DNA of 64,000 nucleotides from Methylocaldum sp035627495 (GCF_035627495.1 NZ_DASPLO010000173.1:30938-94937), one strand, 5' to 3'. Counted from the stretch's first letter, positions 27,456 through 37,517 are shown. The notes: generated from the sequence alone by a model not told the origin. Numbers and translations are program-made.

Positions 27456-29561
27456 ATGACTGTCGGTGCCGTCAGCTATCTGGCAGGTTTCTTAGCTTAT
27501 CTCTTTTTGAGCGCGTTGCTGCTGGTCAGTTGGCGCGGCAATGTTACAGGCCGTTGGTTGGTCCTTGCGTCATCCGCGACCGCGGTTTGGTCCGGCCTAT
27601 TGGCTATGCAGGAGACTTACCGCCTTTTTCCCGCTGCTTTCGTTTGGTCGGCTGAAATTGTCCGGACTTATATCTGGCTGCTCTTTTTCGGCAAGCTGCT
27701 CAGTCCTCTTAAAGATGCCGGAATTGGCGCAAATTCAACAACATCGAAGATCATCAATCAGGGCATTCATGCCGCTGCCGGTGCTCAACTGGTTTATGTC
27801 TGGGTTTCGCCAGCGTTGGAACGATCATATCCCGAGGTTTTTCGGCCCGCATTTCAGCTTTTCGGCCATATTGGTCTCGCCCTGATCGGCTTGATCCTAA
27901 TCGAACAGTATTTTCGCAACATCCGGACTGATCTTCGATGGCGAATCAAGTTTGTCTGTTTCGCCCTAGGGGGAATGTTCGCCTACGATTTTTATCTTTA
28001 CTCGGATGCCTTGTTGTTCCAGCGCATCAATCCGGATCTTTGGATGGCGCGTGGTGCGGTTTCCGCCCTGTTGACCCCTTTTCTGGCCGTTTCGGCCGCG
28101 CGTAACCCGCAATGGTCGGTGGACGTGTTCGTTTCCCGCCAGGTGGTTTTCCATTCAGCCACCTTGGTGGGGGCCGGCGTTTACTTGCTTCTCATGGCTA
28201 CCGCCGGCTACTACATCAAAATTTATGGGGGCGAATGGGGGACTGTTGCACAAATTGTATTTTTGGTCGGGGCGTTTTTATTGCTTGCTTTGCTGCTTTT
28301 TTCGGGGCAGATGCGGGCTCGCATGCGTGTCTTTCTGAGCAAGAATTTCTTCAACTATGCCTATGATTACCGGCAGGAATGGCTGCGAATCATCACTACG
28401 CTTTCGGACACCCGCTCCGGCCTGTTGCTCGAAGAGCGCGTGATCGTGGCTCTAGGCCAAGCCGTGGAGAGCCCGAGCGGCACGCTTTGGGTACGTGAAC
28501 CGAACGGCCATTTCGTTTGGCGCGCAAGCTTCGGCGACCCGGACATCAATGTTCCCCATATCGATCGGAACGACCCCGTGATTCGTTACATGGAAGATAA
28601 AGAATGGATCGTCAATCTGCCTGAAATGGTGACGATGCCGGAGGCGTATCATGGACTCATTCCCCCAGTATGGCTCGAACCCAATCGAAGCGCGTGGTTG
28701 CTGGTCCCTTTGTTTCAGCAGAAAAATCGGCTGTCGGGCCTGGTGTTGTTGACCCGTCCGCGCACCGCGATTCACTGGAACTGGGAAGTCATCGATCTGT
28801 TGAAAACCTCCAGTCGTTTGGCCGCAAGCTATCTGGCACTCGAAGATGCCGGTCGGGCTTTGACCGAAGCTAGGCAGTTTGAGGGTTTCAACCGGCTTTC
28901 GGCGTTTGTCATCCATGATTTGAAAAACCTTATCGCGCAACTAAGCTTGGTGGTGCGCAATGCGGAGCGTCATCACAATAACCCCGAATTTATGCGAGAC
29001 GCCATCAAAACGGTGGATCATGCGGTCGGGAAAATGAGCCGGCTGATGTCCCAGTTGAAAAACTCCAGCTCCGCACAGTCGGAACAGGAGATTGAGCTGG
29101 GGGAGCTTCTTGGTGAGGTCGTGGAGTCGCGGAAGGTGCAGGCCCCGATCCCCTCGTGTGATATGTTTAGGCAGCCGATCGTGGTAAAAGCCAATCGCGA
29201 CCGCCTGGCGTCTTCTTTCGAGCATATTATCCACAATGCCCAGGACGCCGCCGGCAAAAATGGTCGAGTGAGTGTTCGAATGAGCGTTGGGAAGGACGGG
29301 CATGCTACAGTCGATATTGAGGATAACGGGCAGGGCATGGACGAGGAATTTATCCGTACTCGTTTATTCAAGCCTTTTGAAACGACAAAGGGTTTAACCG
29401 GAATGGGTATCGGTGCATACGAGAGTCGGGAATATATCCGTTCTCTGGGAGGGGAACTCAGCGTGAGAAGCGTGCCGGACAAGAGCACTCTGTTCAGCTT
29501 CACGATTCCCATCGCTTCTAAATCCGACGAGCTTGTCTTAAACGAGGTGAAGTCCGCTTGA
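27456..29561 (+). CDS. prsK: PEP-CTERM system sensor histidine kinase PrsK
   Basis: A 701-residue inner-membrane sensor kinase. About eight hydrophobic segments fill residues 1-290, followed by a GAF-like domain (about 300-450), a histidine-box FVIHDLKNL with the phosphoacceptor near residue 486, and an HATPase domain with IIHNAQDAAG (N-box), DNGQGMDEEF (G1) and GMGIGAYESREY (G2). This is the PrsK architecture known with PEP-CTERM/exosortase polysaccharide loci. A good AGAGGA precedes the ATG. Its stop overlaps the prsR start (TTGA). Confidence 0.93.
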   Translation: MTVGAVSYLAGFLAYLFLSALLLVSWRGNVTGRWLVLASSATAVWSGLLAMQETYRLFPAAFVWSAEIVRTYIWLLFFGKLLSPLKDAGIGANSTTSKIINQGIHAAAGAQLVYVWVSPALERSYPEVFRPAFQLFGHIGLALIGLILIEQYFRNIRTDLRWRIKFVCFALGGMFAYDFYLYSDALLFQRINPDLWMARGAVSALLTPFLAVSAARNPQWSVDVFVSRQVVFHSATLVGAGVYLLLMATAGYYIKIYGGEWGTVAQIVFLVGAFLLLALLLFSGQMRARMRVFLSKNFFNYAYDYRQEWLRIITTLSDTRSGLLLEERVIVALGQAVESPSGTLWVREPNGHFVWRASFGDPDINVPHIDRNDPVIRYMEDKEWIVNLPEMVTMPEAYHGLIPPVWLEPNRSAWLLVPLFQQKNRLSGLVLLTRPRTAIHWNWEVIDLLKTSSRLAASYLALEDAGRALTEARQFEGFNRLSAFVIHDLKNLIAQLSLVVRNAERHHNNPEFMRDAIKTVDHAVGKMSRLMSQLKNSSSAQSEQEIELGELLGEVVESRKVQAPIPSCDMFRQPIVVKANRDRLASSFEHIIHNAQDAAGKNGRVSVRMSVGKDGHATVDIEDNGQGMDEEFIRTRLFKPFETTKGLTGMGIGAYESREYIRSLGGELSVRSVPDKSTLFSFTIPIASKSDELVLNEVKSA

Positions 29562-30910
29562 GCGAGCAAACGTTGCTGATCGTCGAGGACGATCCTGGAC
29601 TACAAAGCCAACTCCGCTGGAGTTTCGAGCAATACAAGGTTCTGATGGCAGACGACCGGGAATCCGCAGTCGCGGCGGTCAAGCGTAATCAACCGGCTGT
29701 GGTTACACTCGATCTCGGATTGCCGCCTGATCCCGGAGGAGTGAGCGAAGGCTTCGCGGTACTCAACGACATCCTATCTATCGCGCCGGCAACCAAGGTC
29801 ATCGTCATTACCGGTAACGACGATCAAATTAATCCGGTTAAGTCCATTGGTCTTGGCGCTTACGATTTCTATCAAAAGCCGATAGATCCGGAAATCCTGT
29901 CTTTTGTAGTGGAGCGGGCATTTCGTCTTTGTGCGCTTGAGGAAGAAAACCGGCAGTTTCAGCGGATGCATGTCACCAATCCTTTGGAGGGTGTCATCGC
30001 CGCCAGTCCCGAAATGCACGAAGTTTGTCGCATGGTCGAGCGCTTGGCGCCGACCGACATTACTGTGCTGCTGCTGGGGGAAAGCGGTACCGGCAAGGAG
30101 GTGCTTGCGCGCTCTCTTCATGCTTTAAGCCCCCGCTCGAAAAAGCCCTTCGTCGCCGTCAATGCGGCGGCTATTCCGGACAGCCTGTTGGAAAGCGAAC
30201 TGTTCGGTTTCGAGAAAGGGGCGTATACCGGTGCGACTCAGCAAACCAAAGGCAAATTCGAACTAGCCGATGGCGGAACGTTTTTTCTCGATGAAATCGG
30301 CGATATTCCGCTCTCGCTACAACCGAAACTGTTGCGCGTGCTACAAGAACGGGTCGTCGAACGGGTCGGGGGGCGGCAGCCGATCAAAGTCGATGTGCGT
30401 CTGATTTGCGCTACCCACCAAAATCTTTCAAAGCTGATCAGTGAGGGAAAGTTTAGAGAGGACCTTTATTTCCGCATCAACGAAATGATCATCAACATCC
30501 CGCCGGTCCGGGAAAGAACCGGCGACATAGCAGTTTTGGCACGTGCTTTCCTGGATAAGTTCGCGCAACAAATGCGCCGCGCAGATATCCTCGGTTTCAG
30601 TGACGAGGCTTTCGCGGCCATGGAGGCGTATCACTGGCCGGGAAACGTTCGGGAGTTGGAGCATAAGGTTAAAAGAGCCGTGGTGATGGCCTCGGGTTCT
30701 CTCATAGATGCCAAGGACATGGAGCTTGCGCCGGGGGAATTCAAGCGCCGGTTATGGAGTTTGCGGGAGGCCCGCGACATGGCCGAACGCCAAGCCATCT
30801 GCGCCGCACTGAGCGAAGCCGGCGAAAACGTCACCAAAGCGGCTGAAATCCTCGAGATAACACGCCCGACACTCTATGCCCTTTTGAGCAAATTCAATCT
30901 TAAGATTTAG
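29558..30910 (+). CDS. prsR: PEP-CTERM-box response regulator PrsR (sigma-54 activator)
   Basis: A 450-residue NtrC-type regulator. The receiver domain has the acidic pair DD at 11-12, phosphoacceptor D52 and K107; the AAA+ domain has Walker A GESGTGKE at 174-181 and the sigma-54 contact loop GAYTGA (Y for the usual F) at 221-226; the C-terminal Fis-type helix-turn-helix is NVTKAAEILEITRPTLYALL. It starts with TTG overlapping the prsK stop, so PrsK and PrsR should be made together. Family members activate sigma-54 promoters of PEP-CTERM protein genes. Confidence 0.94.
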   Translation: MSEQTLLIVEDDPGLQSQLRWSFEQYKVLMADDRESAVAAVKRNQPAVVTLDLGLPPDPGGVSEGFAVLNDILSIAPATKVIVITGNDDQINPVKSIGLGAYDFYQKPIDPEILSFVVERAFRLCALEEENRQFQRMHVTNPLEGVIAASPEMHEVCRMVERLAPTDITVLLLGESGTGKEVLARSLHALSPRSKKPFVAVNAAAIPDSLLESELFGFEKGAYTGATQQTKGKFELADGGTFFLDEIGDIPLSLQPKLLRVLQERVVERVGGRQPIKVDVRLICATHQNLSKLISEGKFREDLYFRINEMIINIPPVRERTGDIAVLARAFLDKFAQQMRRADILGFSDEAFAAMEAYHWPGNVRELEHKVKRAVVMASGSLIDAKDMELAPGEFKRRLWSLREARDMAERQAICAALSEAGENVTKAAEILEITRPTLYALLSKFNLKI

Positions 30911-30919
30911 GGAGTTAAC

Positions 30920-33676
30920 ATGGTTCGCTTGCTTAAAGCACTTATCTTGCTAACGTCGATCATTGGCCAGGGCTGGGTGGGAGCCGAAGAGAATCTGCTC
31001 GAACAGGCTCAAGATTACATCCAAAAGGGGGAGTTTAAGGCGGCGGTCATTCAGTTGAAGAATTTGCTTCAGAGTGAACCTGAAAACGCCGACGCGCGCG
31101 TGCTGATCGGGGAGGCCTATCTGATGCTGGGCGATGGCCCATCGGCGGCAAAGGAACTGGAGAAAGCCCGGGATTTCAGCGCACCCAAGGAAAAATGGAT
31201 CGTTCCACTGGCTCGAGCCTACCTGTTGCAGGACAAGCCGAAGGCCGTGCTGGACCAGATCAAGCCGGGTGAAGATCTGGCCGATACGATCCGCGCTCAA
31301 GTTCACGGTATCCGTGGACTCGCCCAAGTTAGTCTCAAAGAGCCGGAGCGGGCGAAGGAGAGTTTCGCCGCCGCTCTGAAGCTCGATTCGTCCGCCAGCG
31401 ATGCCTTGTTGGGTCTCGCCATGCTGGAGGCGCAACAAAAGCAATACAAGAAAGCGGTCGAATACGCCAATCAGGCGATCGCCAAGGACTCCAAGAATGT
31501 GAATGCGTGGATTGTCGCAGGGGAAATGAAGCGGCTGGATGGCGATCAGCAAGGGGCGGTCGATGCCTTCACCAAGGCGCTCGATGCTCAGCCTTTCGAT
31601 GCGCGGGCCCGGCTGGGGCGGGCTGCGGTTTATCTCGGTCTGGGTGAGCCGGAGGAAGCACAGAAAGGCGTCGACGAGGTTCGAAAGGCGGCGGGAGATG
31701 TGCCGCTGGCGCTTTATTTTCACGCGCTAATTGCCTTTCAGAAGAAAGAGCTTCAAGTAGCTGAAGATGCTCTTGTCAAGGTCACCAATGCTCTTCCGAA
31801 TCATCTGCCAAGCAGACTGCTTTTGGGCACGATCGCTTATCAACAGGGTAAATACGAGTCCGCGGAAAACAATCTCTCTCAATATCTCGGGGCATTTCCC
31901 AAATATTTGCCTGCGGCCAAGTTGCTGGCGGCGACACGGATGAAACTGGGGCGTGCCCATGAAGCCGTCGATCTTTTGAAGGGGGTGGAAGACCAGGCGT
32001 CTAACGATCCTCAATTTCTTGCTCTCCTTGGCAGCGCCTATCTTCAAGACAAGCAATACGATTCAGGTACGGAATATCTAAGCCGCGCCTCCGAACTCGC
32101 GCCCAACGAGGCATCGGTCAAGGCGCAACTGGCTTTGGGACGTATTGCGTCCGGGCAAATGGAGCAGGCCGTGGACGATCTCAAATCCGCCGTTGACTTG
32201 GATCAGAACCTGCTGCAAGCGGACGTGATGCTGGTCCTCGCCTTGATTCAGCAAAAGAAGCCGGAAGACGCCATCGAGTCGGCCCAAAAAATGAAGAGCA
32301 AGTTGCCCGGCGATCCCATGCCGGACAATTTGCTGGGCGCCGCCTATATGTCCAAGGGTGATGCGGATAAGGCGCGCGAGCACTGGGAGGCTGCTTTGAA
32401 ACTCAAGCCCGATTATGCGACCGCCGCACTTAATTTGGCCAAACTGGAACTCAGTCGCAACAAGCTCGATGCGGCGGCTCAGCGTTATGAACAAATTCGC
32501 CAGCGAAACCCGAAAAACCTGGCGGCGCATATTGGTCTCGCTCAGATTGCCGAAATGCGCAAGGATTATCCACAGATGGAGAAATATCTGAAGGAAGCGC
32601 GTGAAAAAAATCCCAAGGCGTTACAGCCATCGCTGATGTTGTCTCGATATTTCCTGGCGCAGGGCAAGCCTCTGCAAGCGCTGGAAGCCGCCCGCGATGC
32701 CGAGAGCAATAATCCCGATCAGCCGCTGGTGCTGCAAAACCTCGGTTTAGCCCAACTCGCCAATGATCAAGGGGCCAGTGCCGTAGCGACATTCAAGAAA
32801 CTGGTGAGCAAAGTTCCGAGCAATCCCGAGTACCGTCATCAGCTTGCCCAAACTCTTTACAGGGCGGGCGAAAAGCAGGCGGCGAGAACCGAGTGGGAAG
32901 GTGCTTTGAAACAGGCTCCCGATTATGTGCCGGCTCTCTTAGCCCAGGCGGAACTAAACCTTCAGGACAAGAAATACGAACAGGCACTAAAAATAGCGGA
33001 GGATATCAAGGCCAAACACCCGAAATCGCATGCGGGTTTTCAATTGGAAGGCGATGTGCAGTTTGCCCAAAAGCTGTTCAAGAAAGCGCTCCCGGCATAT
33101 GAGAAGGCTTTTCAGTCAGCGCCGAGTTCGATCTTGGCGCGGCGTTTGTTTCAGACGCATCGCGCATTGGGCGAGGACAAAGCCGCTTTCGACGGCCTGA
33201 GTCAATGGCTGCAGTCGTCGACAGACGACGTTGATTCGTGGGCGATGTTGGCTATGGGGTATCAGGAAGCCGGCAGATCCGAGGAAGCAGTGGACGCTTA
33301 CGAAAAGGCGTATGCACTGAAGCCGGATAATACGCTGATCCAAAACAATTTGGCCTGGTTGTATCAAGAATTGGGAGGCAGTAAGGCACTGCCCCTGGCC
33401 GAAAAATTGCTTTCGACATCGGAGAACAATCCGGAGGTCATGGATACGGTTGGTTGGGTTTTCATACAAAACGGGAAGCAGGAAAAAGGATTGCATTTAT
33501 TGCAGGATGCTGCCGTCCACGCGCCTCATATAGCGCAGATTCGAGTTCACCTGGCGGAGGCCTTGGCTAAGCTGGGACGAAAAGATGAAGCACGCAAGGA
33601 GCTGGAACGCTTATTGAAGGAAAAGAACAGCTTTGCCGGACGGGATAAGGCCGAAGCACTGCTTAAGGGGCTGTAG
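30920..33676 (+). CDS. prsT: PEP-CTERM system TPR-repeat protein PrsT
   Basis: A 918-residue exported protein made almost wholly of tetratricopeptide repeats (roughly twenty-plus units of 34 residues; examples near residues 30, 160, 195, 470 and 790). The signal peptide is residues 1-22, ending GWVGA. Family relatives are named TPR-repeat lipoproteins, but no cysteine follows this signal peptide, so this copy should be cleaved by signal peptidase I and be soluble in the periplasm. It probably scaffolds polysaccharide export or PEP-CTERM protein handling. It begins 9 bp after prsR with GGGAG as ribosome site. Confidence 0.92.
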   Translation: MVRLLKALILLTSIIGQGWVGAEENLLEQAQDYIQKGEFKAAVIQLKNLLQSEPENADARVLIGEAYLMLGDGPSAAKELEKARDFSAPKEKWIVPLARAYLLQDKPKAVLDQIKPGEDLADTIRAQVHGIRGLAQVSLKEPERAKESFAAALKLDSSASDALLGLAMLEAQQKQYKKAVEYANQAIAKDSKNVNAWIVAGEMKRLDGDQQGAVDAFTKALDAQPFDARARLGRAAVYLGLGEPEEAQKGVDEVRKAAGDVPLALYFHALIAFQKKELQVAEDALVKVTNALPNHLPSRLLLGTIAYQQGKYESAENNLSQYLGAFPKYLPAAKLLAATRMKLGRAHEAVDLLKGVEDQASNDPQFLALLGSAYLQDKQYDSGTEYLSRASELAPNEASVKAQLALGRIASGQMEQAVDDLKSAVDLDQNLLQADVMLVLALIQQKKPEDAIESAQKMKSKLPGDPMPDNLLGAAYMSKGDADKAREHWEAALKLKPDYATAALNLAKLELSRNKLDAAAQRYEQIRQRNPKNLAAHIGLAQIAEMRKDYPQMEKYLKEAREKNPKALQPSLMLSRYFLAQGKPLQALEAARDAESNNPDQPLVLQNLGLAQLANDQGASAVATFKKLVSKVPSNPEYRHQLAQTLYRAGEKQAARTEWEGALKQAPDYVPALLAQAELNLQDKKYEQALKIAEDIKAKHPKSHAGFQLEGDVQFAQKLFKKALPAYEKAFQSAPSSILARRLFQTHRALGEDKAAFDGLSQWLQSSTDDVDSWAMLAMGYQEAGRSEEAVDAYEKAYALKPDNTLIQNNLAWLYQELGGSKALPLAEKLLSTSENNPEVMDTVGWVFIQNGKQEKGLHLLQDAAVHAPHIAQIRVHLAEALAKLGRKDEARKELERLLKEKNSFAGRDKAEALLKGL

Positions 33677-33721
33677 CACATTAACCAAGCCCCTTAAAAG
33701 GAGAGGGGGCAATGCTCCTTT
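33663..33721 (+). terminator. Two consecutive hairpins at the end of prsT
   Basis: Hairpin 1 pairs TTAAGGGGCT (33663-33672) with AGCCCCTTAA (33688-33697); its loop contains the prsT stop codon. Hairpin 2 pairs AAAGGAG (33697-33703) with CTCCTTT (33715-33721). Hairpin 2 is followed by CGG rather than a T-run. Together they most likely end the prsKRT transcript or protect its 3' end. Confidence 0.55.
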
Positions 33722-33888
33722 CGGCTTCGGGGTTGGTGTGCGTCGGACGAGAGAGAAAGATTTAGTTCGGCTGGATTGTGGGCTCGATAGAGTTCTTCTG
33801 TGCCGTAGCATATCCGCGCTAGTTTCCGTCATTGCGTGGAATTAATCCTGCCCTTAATTGTTGATAAAATGTAAAAGTAGCTTAGCCA

Positions 33889-34572
33889 ATGCAAAAAACT
33901 ACATTGAAAATAATTCTCTTCACGCTCGTTCTTTGCGTCCCGTTTATGGCTCATGCCGCGAAAAAGGCCTATGTCACCGACAGATTGGAAGTCCAAATGC
34001 GCACTGGCCAGAGCTTACAGCACAAAATCATAAAGATGGTGCCATCCGGCACGGAAATCGACGTGCTCGAACAAAATCCCGAAACGGGTTATTCCTTCGT
34101 GAAATTGGTGAGCGGTGAGGAAGGCTGGATGCTCAGCCGGTATCTTTCCGAACAGCCTGTTGCCCTCAATCAGCTCGACGAAATGGCCAAAAAACTCGAT
34201 TCGGCGCTTCAAGAAAATAAGCGCCTTAAAGGCGAGCTGGCCACTGCGGAGTCGGGTAAACAAAATACCGATAAGACGGCCCAGCAACTTCAAACCGAGA
34301 CCGCCCGTCTGAACACCGAACTTATTGCGGTCCGCCAAGCCTCTGCTAATGCCCTTCAAATTCAGGCCGAACGCGACAGGTTGCGGGAAAACCTTATCAC
34401 TCTCGAGCGGGAACTGGACACCATTCGTCGGGATAAACATGCTTTGGACGAGGATCATCGTCAGTATTGGTTTATGATCGGCGCTAGCGTACTCTTCGGC
34501 GGCATCGTGCTCGGATTGATCTTGCCGCGCCTGACTTGGCGCAAGAAAAGCGGTTGGGGCTCGTCGTTCTAG
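33889..34572 (+). CDS. SH3-domain and membrane-anchor protein (TIGR04211/YgiM-like)
   Basis: A 227-residue envelope protein: signal peptide at residues 1-23 (ending AHA), bacterial SH3 domain at about 25-95 (YVTDRLEVQMRTGQS, GEEGWMLSRYL), a long charged coiled coil at 100-190, a membrane helix at about 195-215 and a short basic tail (RLTWRKK). Such proteins are thought to bind cell-wall material with the anchor in the inner membrane. No ribosome site is obvious. It is separated from prsT by 210 bp and from ilvD by 69 bp. Confidence 0.85.
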   Translation: MQKTTLKIILFTLVLCVPFMAHAAKKAYVTDRLEVQMRTGQSLQHKIIKMVPSGTEIDVLEQNPETGYSFVKLVSGEEGWMLSRYLSEQPVALNQLDEMAKKLDSALQENKRLKGELATAESGKQNTDKTAQQLQTETARLNTELIAVRQASANALQIQAERDRLRENLITLERELDTIRRDKHALDEDHRQYWFMIGASVLFGGIVLGLILPRLTWRKKSGWGSSF

Positions 34573-34641
34573 GCCGCTGAGTCCATTTATTCCCTACCTA
34601 TAAGCCGTAAATCGGCTGAGCCCTGTTTTCGGAGATTATTG

Positions 34642-36345
34642 ATGAGCGATAGCGATAAAGAAACCCGTTCCTTTTCATCCCAGGTCGTCGACGGTATGGA
34701 ACGGGCACCGAGCCGTGCCATGCTGCACGCGGTCGGCTTTACCGATGACGATTTCAAGAAACCCCAGATCGGTATCGCTTCCACCTGGAGCATGGTGACG
34801 CCCTGCAATATGCACATCAACCGTCTGGCCGATGATGCATCCCGCGGTGTGGATCAAAATGGCGGAAAGGCCGTGGTCTTCAACACCATCACCATTTCGG
34901 ACGGCATCTCGATGGGTACGGAGGGAATGAAATACTCGCTGGTGTCCCGAGAAGTCATCGCGGATTCCATCGAGACGGTAGTGGGTTGCCAGGGCTTCGA
35001 CGGCGTGGTGGCCATTGGCGGCTGCGACAAGAATATGCCGGGTTGTCTGATTGCCTTGGCGCGGCTGAACCGTCCCGCCATATTCGTCTACGGCGGTACC
35101 ATTCTGCCCGGCTGTCTCGGGGAGAAGAAGCTCGACATCGTGTCCGTGTTCGAAGCTGTCGGCGCCCGTGCCAATGACAAGATCGATGATGCCCAATTGC
35201 AGCAGATCGAAGCCAAAGCCATTCCCGGCGCTGGTTCGTGCGGTGGTATGTACACCGCCAACACCATGGCTTCGGCAATCGAGGCGCTGGGCATGAGTCT
35301 TCCCGGCAGTTCCGCCCAGGCGGCCGTCTCGCCCGATAAGCAGTCGGATTGTGCTAGAGCCGGAGAGCAGGTCCTTAAACTCTTGGAACTCGGTATCCGC
35401 CCCCGGGACATCATGACCAAACCGGCGTTCGAGAACGCCATTACCGTCGTAATCGCCCTGGGTGGATCCACTAATGCGGTGTTGCATCTTTTGGCCATGG
35501 CCAATGCTTGTGGCGTTGATTTGACGCTCGATGATTTCACCCGTATCGGCAAAAAAGTACCGATGCTGGCCGATCTCAAGCCCAGCGGACGCTACGCCAT
35601 GGCGGAACTGATCGAAATCGGCGGTATCTTACCTTTGATGAAGATGTTGCTGGAGGCGGGGCTCTTGCACGGCGACTGTCTTACCGTTACCGGCAAAACG
35701 CTCGCCGAAAACCTGACCGATGTGCGTTCCTATTCCGAAGAGCAGGAGATGATACGTCCCCTGGATAATCCCATTAAAAAGGACAGCCATTTGGTGGTTC
35801 TGAAAGGCAATCTTGCGCCGGAAGGAGCCGTTGCCAAGATTACCGGAAAGGAAGGGCTTTCCTTTACGGGACAGGCGCGGGTATTCGATTGCGAAGAATT
35901 GGCCCTCAAGTCGATTCTGGACGGGACGGTCCGTAAAGGCGATGTGATTGTCATACGCTACGAAGGACCCAAGGGCGGCCCCGGCATGCGCGAGATGCTT
36001 TCGCCCACCTCCGCCGTCATGGGCAAGGGATTGGCCAAAGACGTGGCGCTCATCACCGACGGGCGTTTCTCCGGCGGCACCCACGGGTTCGTCGTCGGCC
36101 ATATTACCCCCGAGGCCCATGTGGGCGGTCCTCTGGCGATCGTCCAGAATGGCGACACCATTACGATCGATGCCGAGCAGCGTGAGCTGACCCTGCACCT
36201 CAGTGAAGATGAAATTCGCGCGCGGCTCGCGTCGTGGCATCAGCCCAAGCCGCGTTATACCAAAGGAGTGCTCGCCAAATACGCCAAGCTCGTATCGTCC
36301 GCTTCTCAAGGCGCGGTGACCGATATGAATCTGGAGGATATCTAA
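34642..36345 (+). CDS. ilvD: Dihydroxy-acid dehydratase
   Basis: The 567-residue Fe-S enzyme dehydrates 2,3-dihydroxy-3-methylbutanoate and -valerate in branched-chain amino acid synthesis. The cluster cysteines lie in GGCDKNMPGC near residue 125 and AGSCGGMYTANTM near residue 195; the ends show GGSTNAVLHLLA and DGRFSGGTHGFVVGH. The ATG at 34642 with GGAG seven bases upstream is used, not the adjacent in-frame TTG. Its end is 4 bp from argE. Confidence 0.96.
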   Translation: MSDSDKETRSFSSQVVDGMERAPSRAMLHAVGFTDDDFKKPQIGIASTWSMVTPCNMHINRLADDASRGVDQNGGKAVVFNTITISDGISMGTEGMKYSLVSREVIADSIETVVGCQGFDGVVAIGGCDKNMPGCLIALARLNRPAIFVYGGTILPGCLGEKKLDIVSVFEAVGARANDKIDDAQLQQIEAKAIPGAGSCGGMYTANTMASAIEALGMSLPGSSAQAAVSPDKQSDCARAGEQVLKLLELGIRPRDIMTKPAFENAITVVIALGGSTNAVLHLLAMANACGVDLTLDDFTRIGKKVPMLADLKPSGRYAMAELIEIGGILPLMKMLLEAGLLHGDCLTVTGKTLAENLTDVRSYSEEQEMIRPLDNPIKKDSHLVVLKGNLAPEGAVAKITGKEGLSFTGQARVFDCEELALKSILDGTVRKGDVIVIRYEGPKGGPGMREMLSPTSAVMGKGLAKDVALITDGRFSGGTHGFVVGHITPEAHVGGPLAIVQNGDTITIDAEQRELTLHLSEDEIRARLASWHQPKPRYTKGVLAKYAKLVSSASQGAVTDMNLEDI

Positions 36346-36349
36346 GACC

Positions 36350-37510
36350 GTGTCCCGGGCGATTCCAGAAACACTGGAGATGATCGGGGCGCTCATCGAG
36401 CGACCCTCGATCAGTTGCACCGATCCCCGTTACGATCAGAGTAATCTGCCGGTCATCAACCTTTTGGCGGAGTGGCTGGACGCTTTGGGCTTTTCGGTCG
36501 AAATTCGTCCTGTCGGAGGCCATAAAGCCAATCTGATCGCAAGCCTGGGCAGCCGCGAAGACCCGACCGGCTTGGTGCTGTCCGGCCATACCGATACGGT
36601 CCCTTGCGACCCCGAATTATGGTCTTCGGATCCTTTCAAGGCCGTGGAGAAGGACGGCCGTATTTATGGTCTGGGCAGCGCCGACATGAAGTCTTTTTTC
36701 GCGCTGGCACTGGAGGCGGCAAGCCGCTTCGAGGCAAAGGACTTGCGGCATCCTTTGGTGATTCTCGCTACTGCCGACGAAGAAAGCTCGATGTCCGGAG
36801 TAAAGTCCCTGGTGGCGGACAACGCGAGGCTCGGGCGTTACGCCGTCATCGGCGAGCCGACCGGCCTCAAGCCGATACGCATGCACAAGGGCGTCATGCT
36901 CGAGTCTATCGTGGTGAGAGGGAAGGCGGGGCATTCGAGCGATCCGTCCTTGGGCGCGAATGCCATTGAGGGCATGCACGCCGTGCTATCGGAATTGCTG
37001 GCTTTCCGGGCCGAACTCAAAGCGCGGCACCGCAATCCGGCGTTCAAAGTGGATTATCCGACGCTAAACCTCGGTTCGATCCACGGCGGAGACAATCCCA
37101 ACCGCATCTGCGCGCACTGCGAAACACAGATCGACATTCGTCCGTTACCGGGGATGGAACTTGAGGATTTGCACGATAAGCTGGTAAAGCGGCTCGAACC
37201 CGTATTGGCCAAAGAAAAAGGCCTATCCCTGGAAGTTCGCCGTATGTTCGAGGGCTTGCCGCCGTTCGAGAGCGATGCCAGCGCCGAAATCGTCCGTTGC
37301 TGTGAAGAACTGAGCGGTTACGGTTCCGGCGCGGTCGCCTTTGGCACCGAGGCGCCGTTTCTGAACCGGCTCGGGCTACAGACGGTAGTCATGGGGCCCG
37401 GACATATCGAGCAGGCTCATCAACCCGACGAGTATCTTCCCTTGGATCACATCCGCACGGGGACCGAGATCTTGAGCCGATTGATCGAACGGTTTTGCAT
37501 CCGCGGCTGA
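36350..37510 (+). CDS. argE: Acetylornithine deacetylase ArgE
   Basis: An M20-family metallohydrolase of 386 residues that releases ornithine from N-acetylornithine. Metal ligands and catalytic residues are in SGHTDTVP, GLGSADMKS, ADEESSMSG and IGEPT, with a dimerisation domain at about 175-290 (GKAGHSSDPSLGANAIE). The start is GTG at 36350. With argA next, two arginine-pathway genes form one unit; ArgE indicates a linear rather than a cyclic acetyl route. Confidence 0.94.
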   Translation: MSRAIPETLEMIGALIERPSISCTDPRYDQSNLPVINLLAEWLDALGFSVEIRPVGGHKANLIASLGSREDPTGLVLSGHTDTVPCDPELWSSDPFKAVEKDGRIYGLGSADMKSFFALALEAASRFEAKDLRHPLVILATADEESSMSGVKSLVADNARLGRYAVIGEPTGLKPIRMHKGVMLESIVVRGKAGHSSDPSLGANAIEGMHAVLSELLAFRAELKARHRNPAFKVDYPTLNLGSIHGGDNPNRICAHCETQIDIRPLPGMELEDLHDKLVKRLEPVLAKEKGLSLEVRRMFEGLPPFESDASAEIVRCCEELSGYGSGAVAFGTEAPFLNRLGLQTVVMGPGHIEQAHQPDEYLPLDHIRTGTEILSRLIERFCIRG

Positions 37511-37517
37511 GTCGAGA

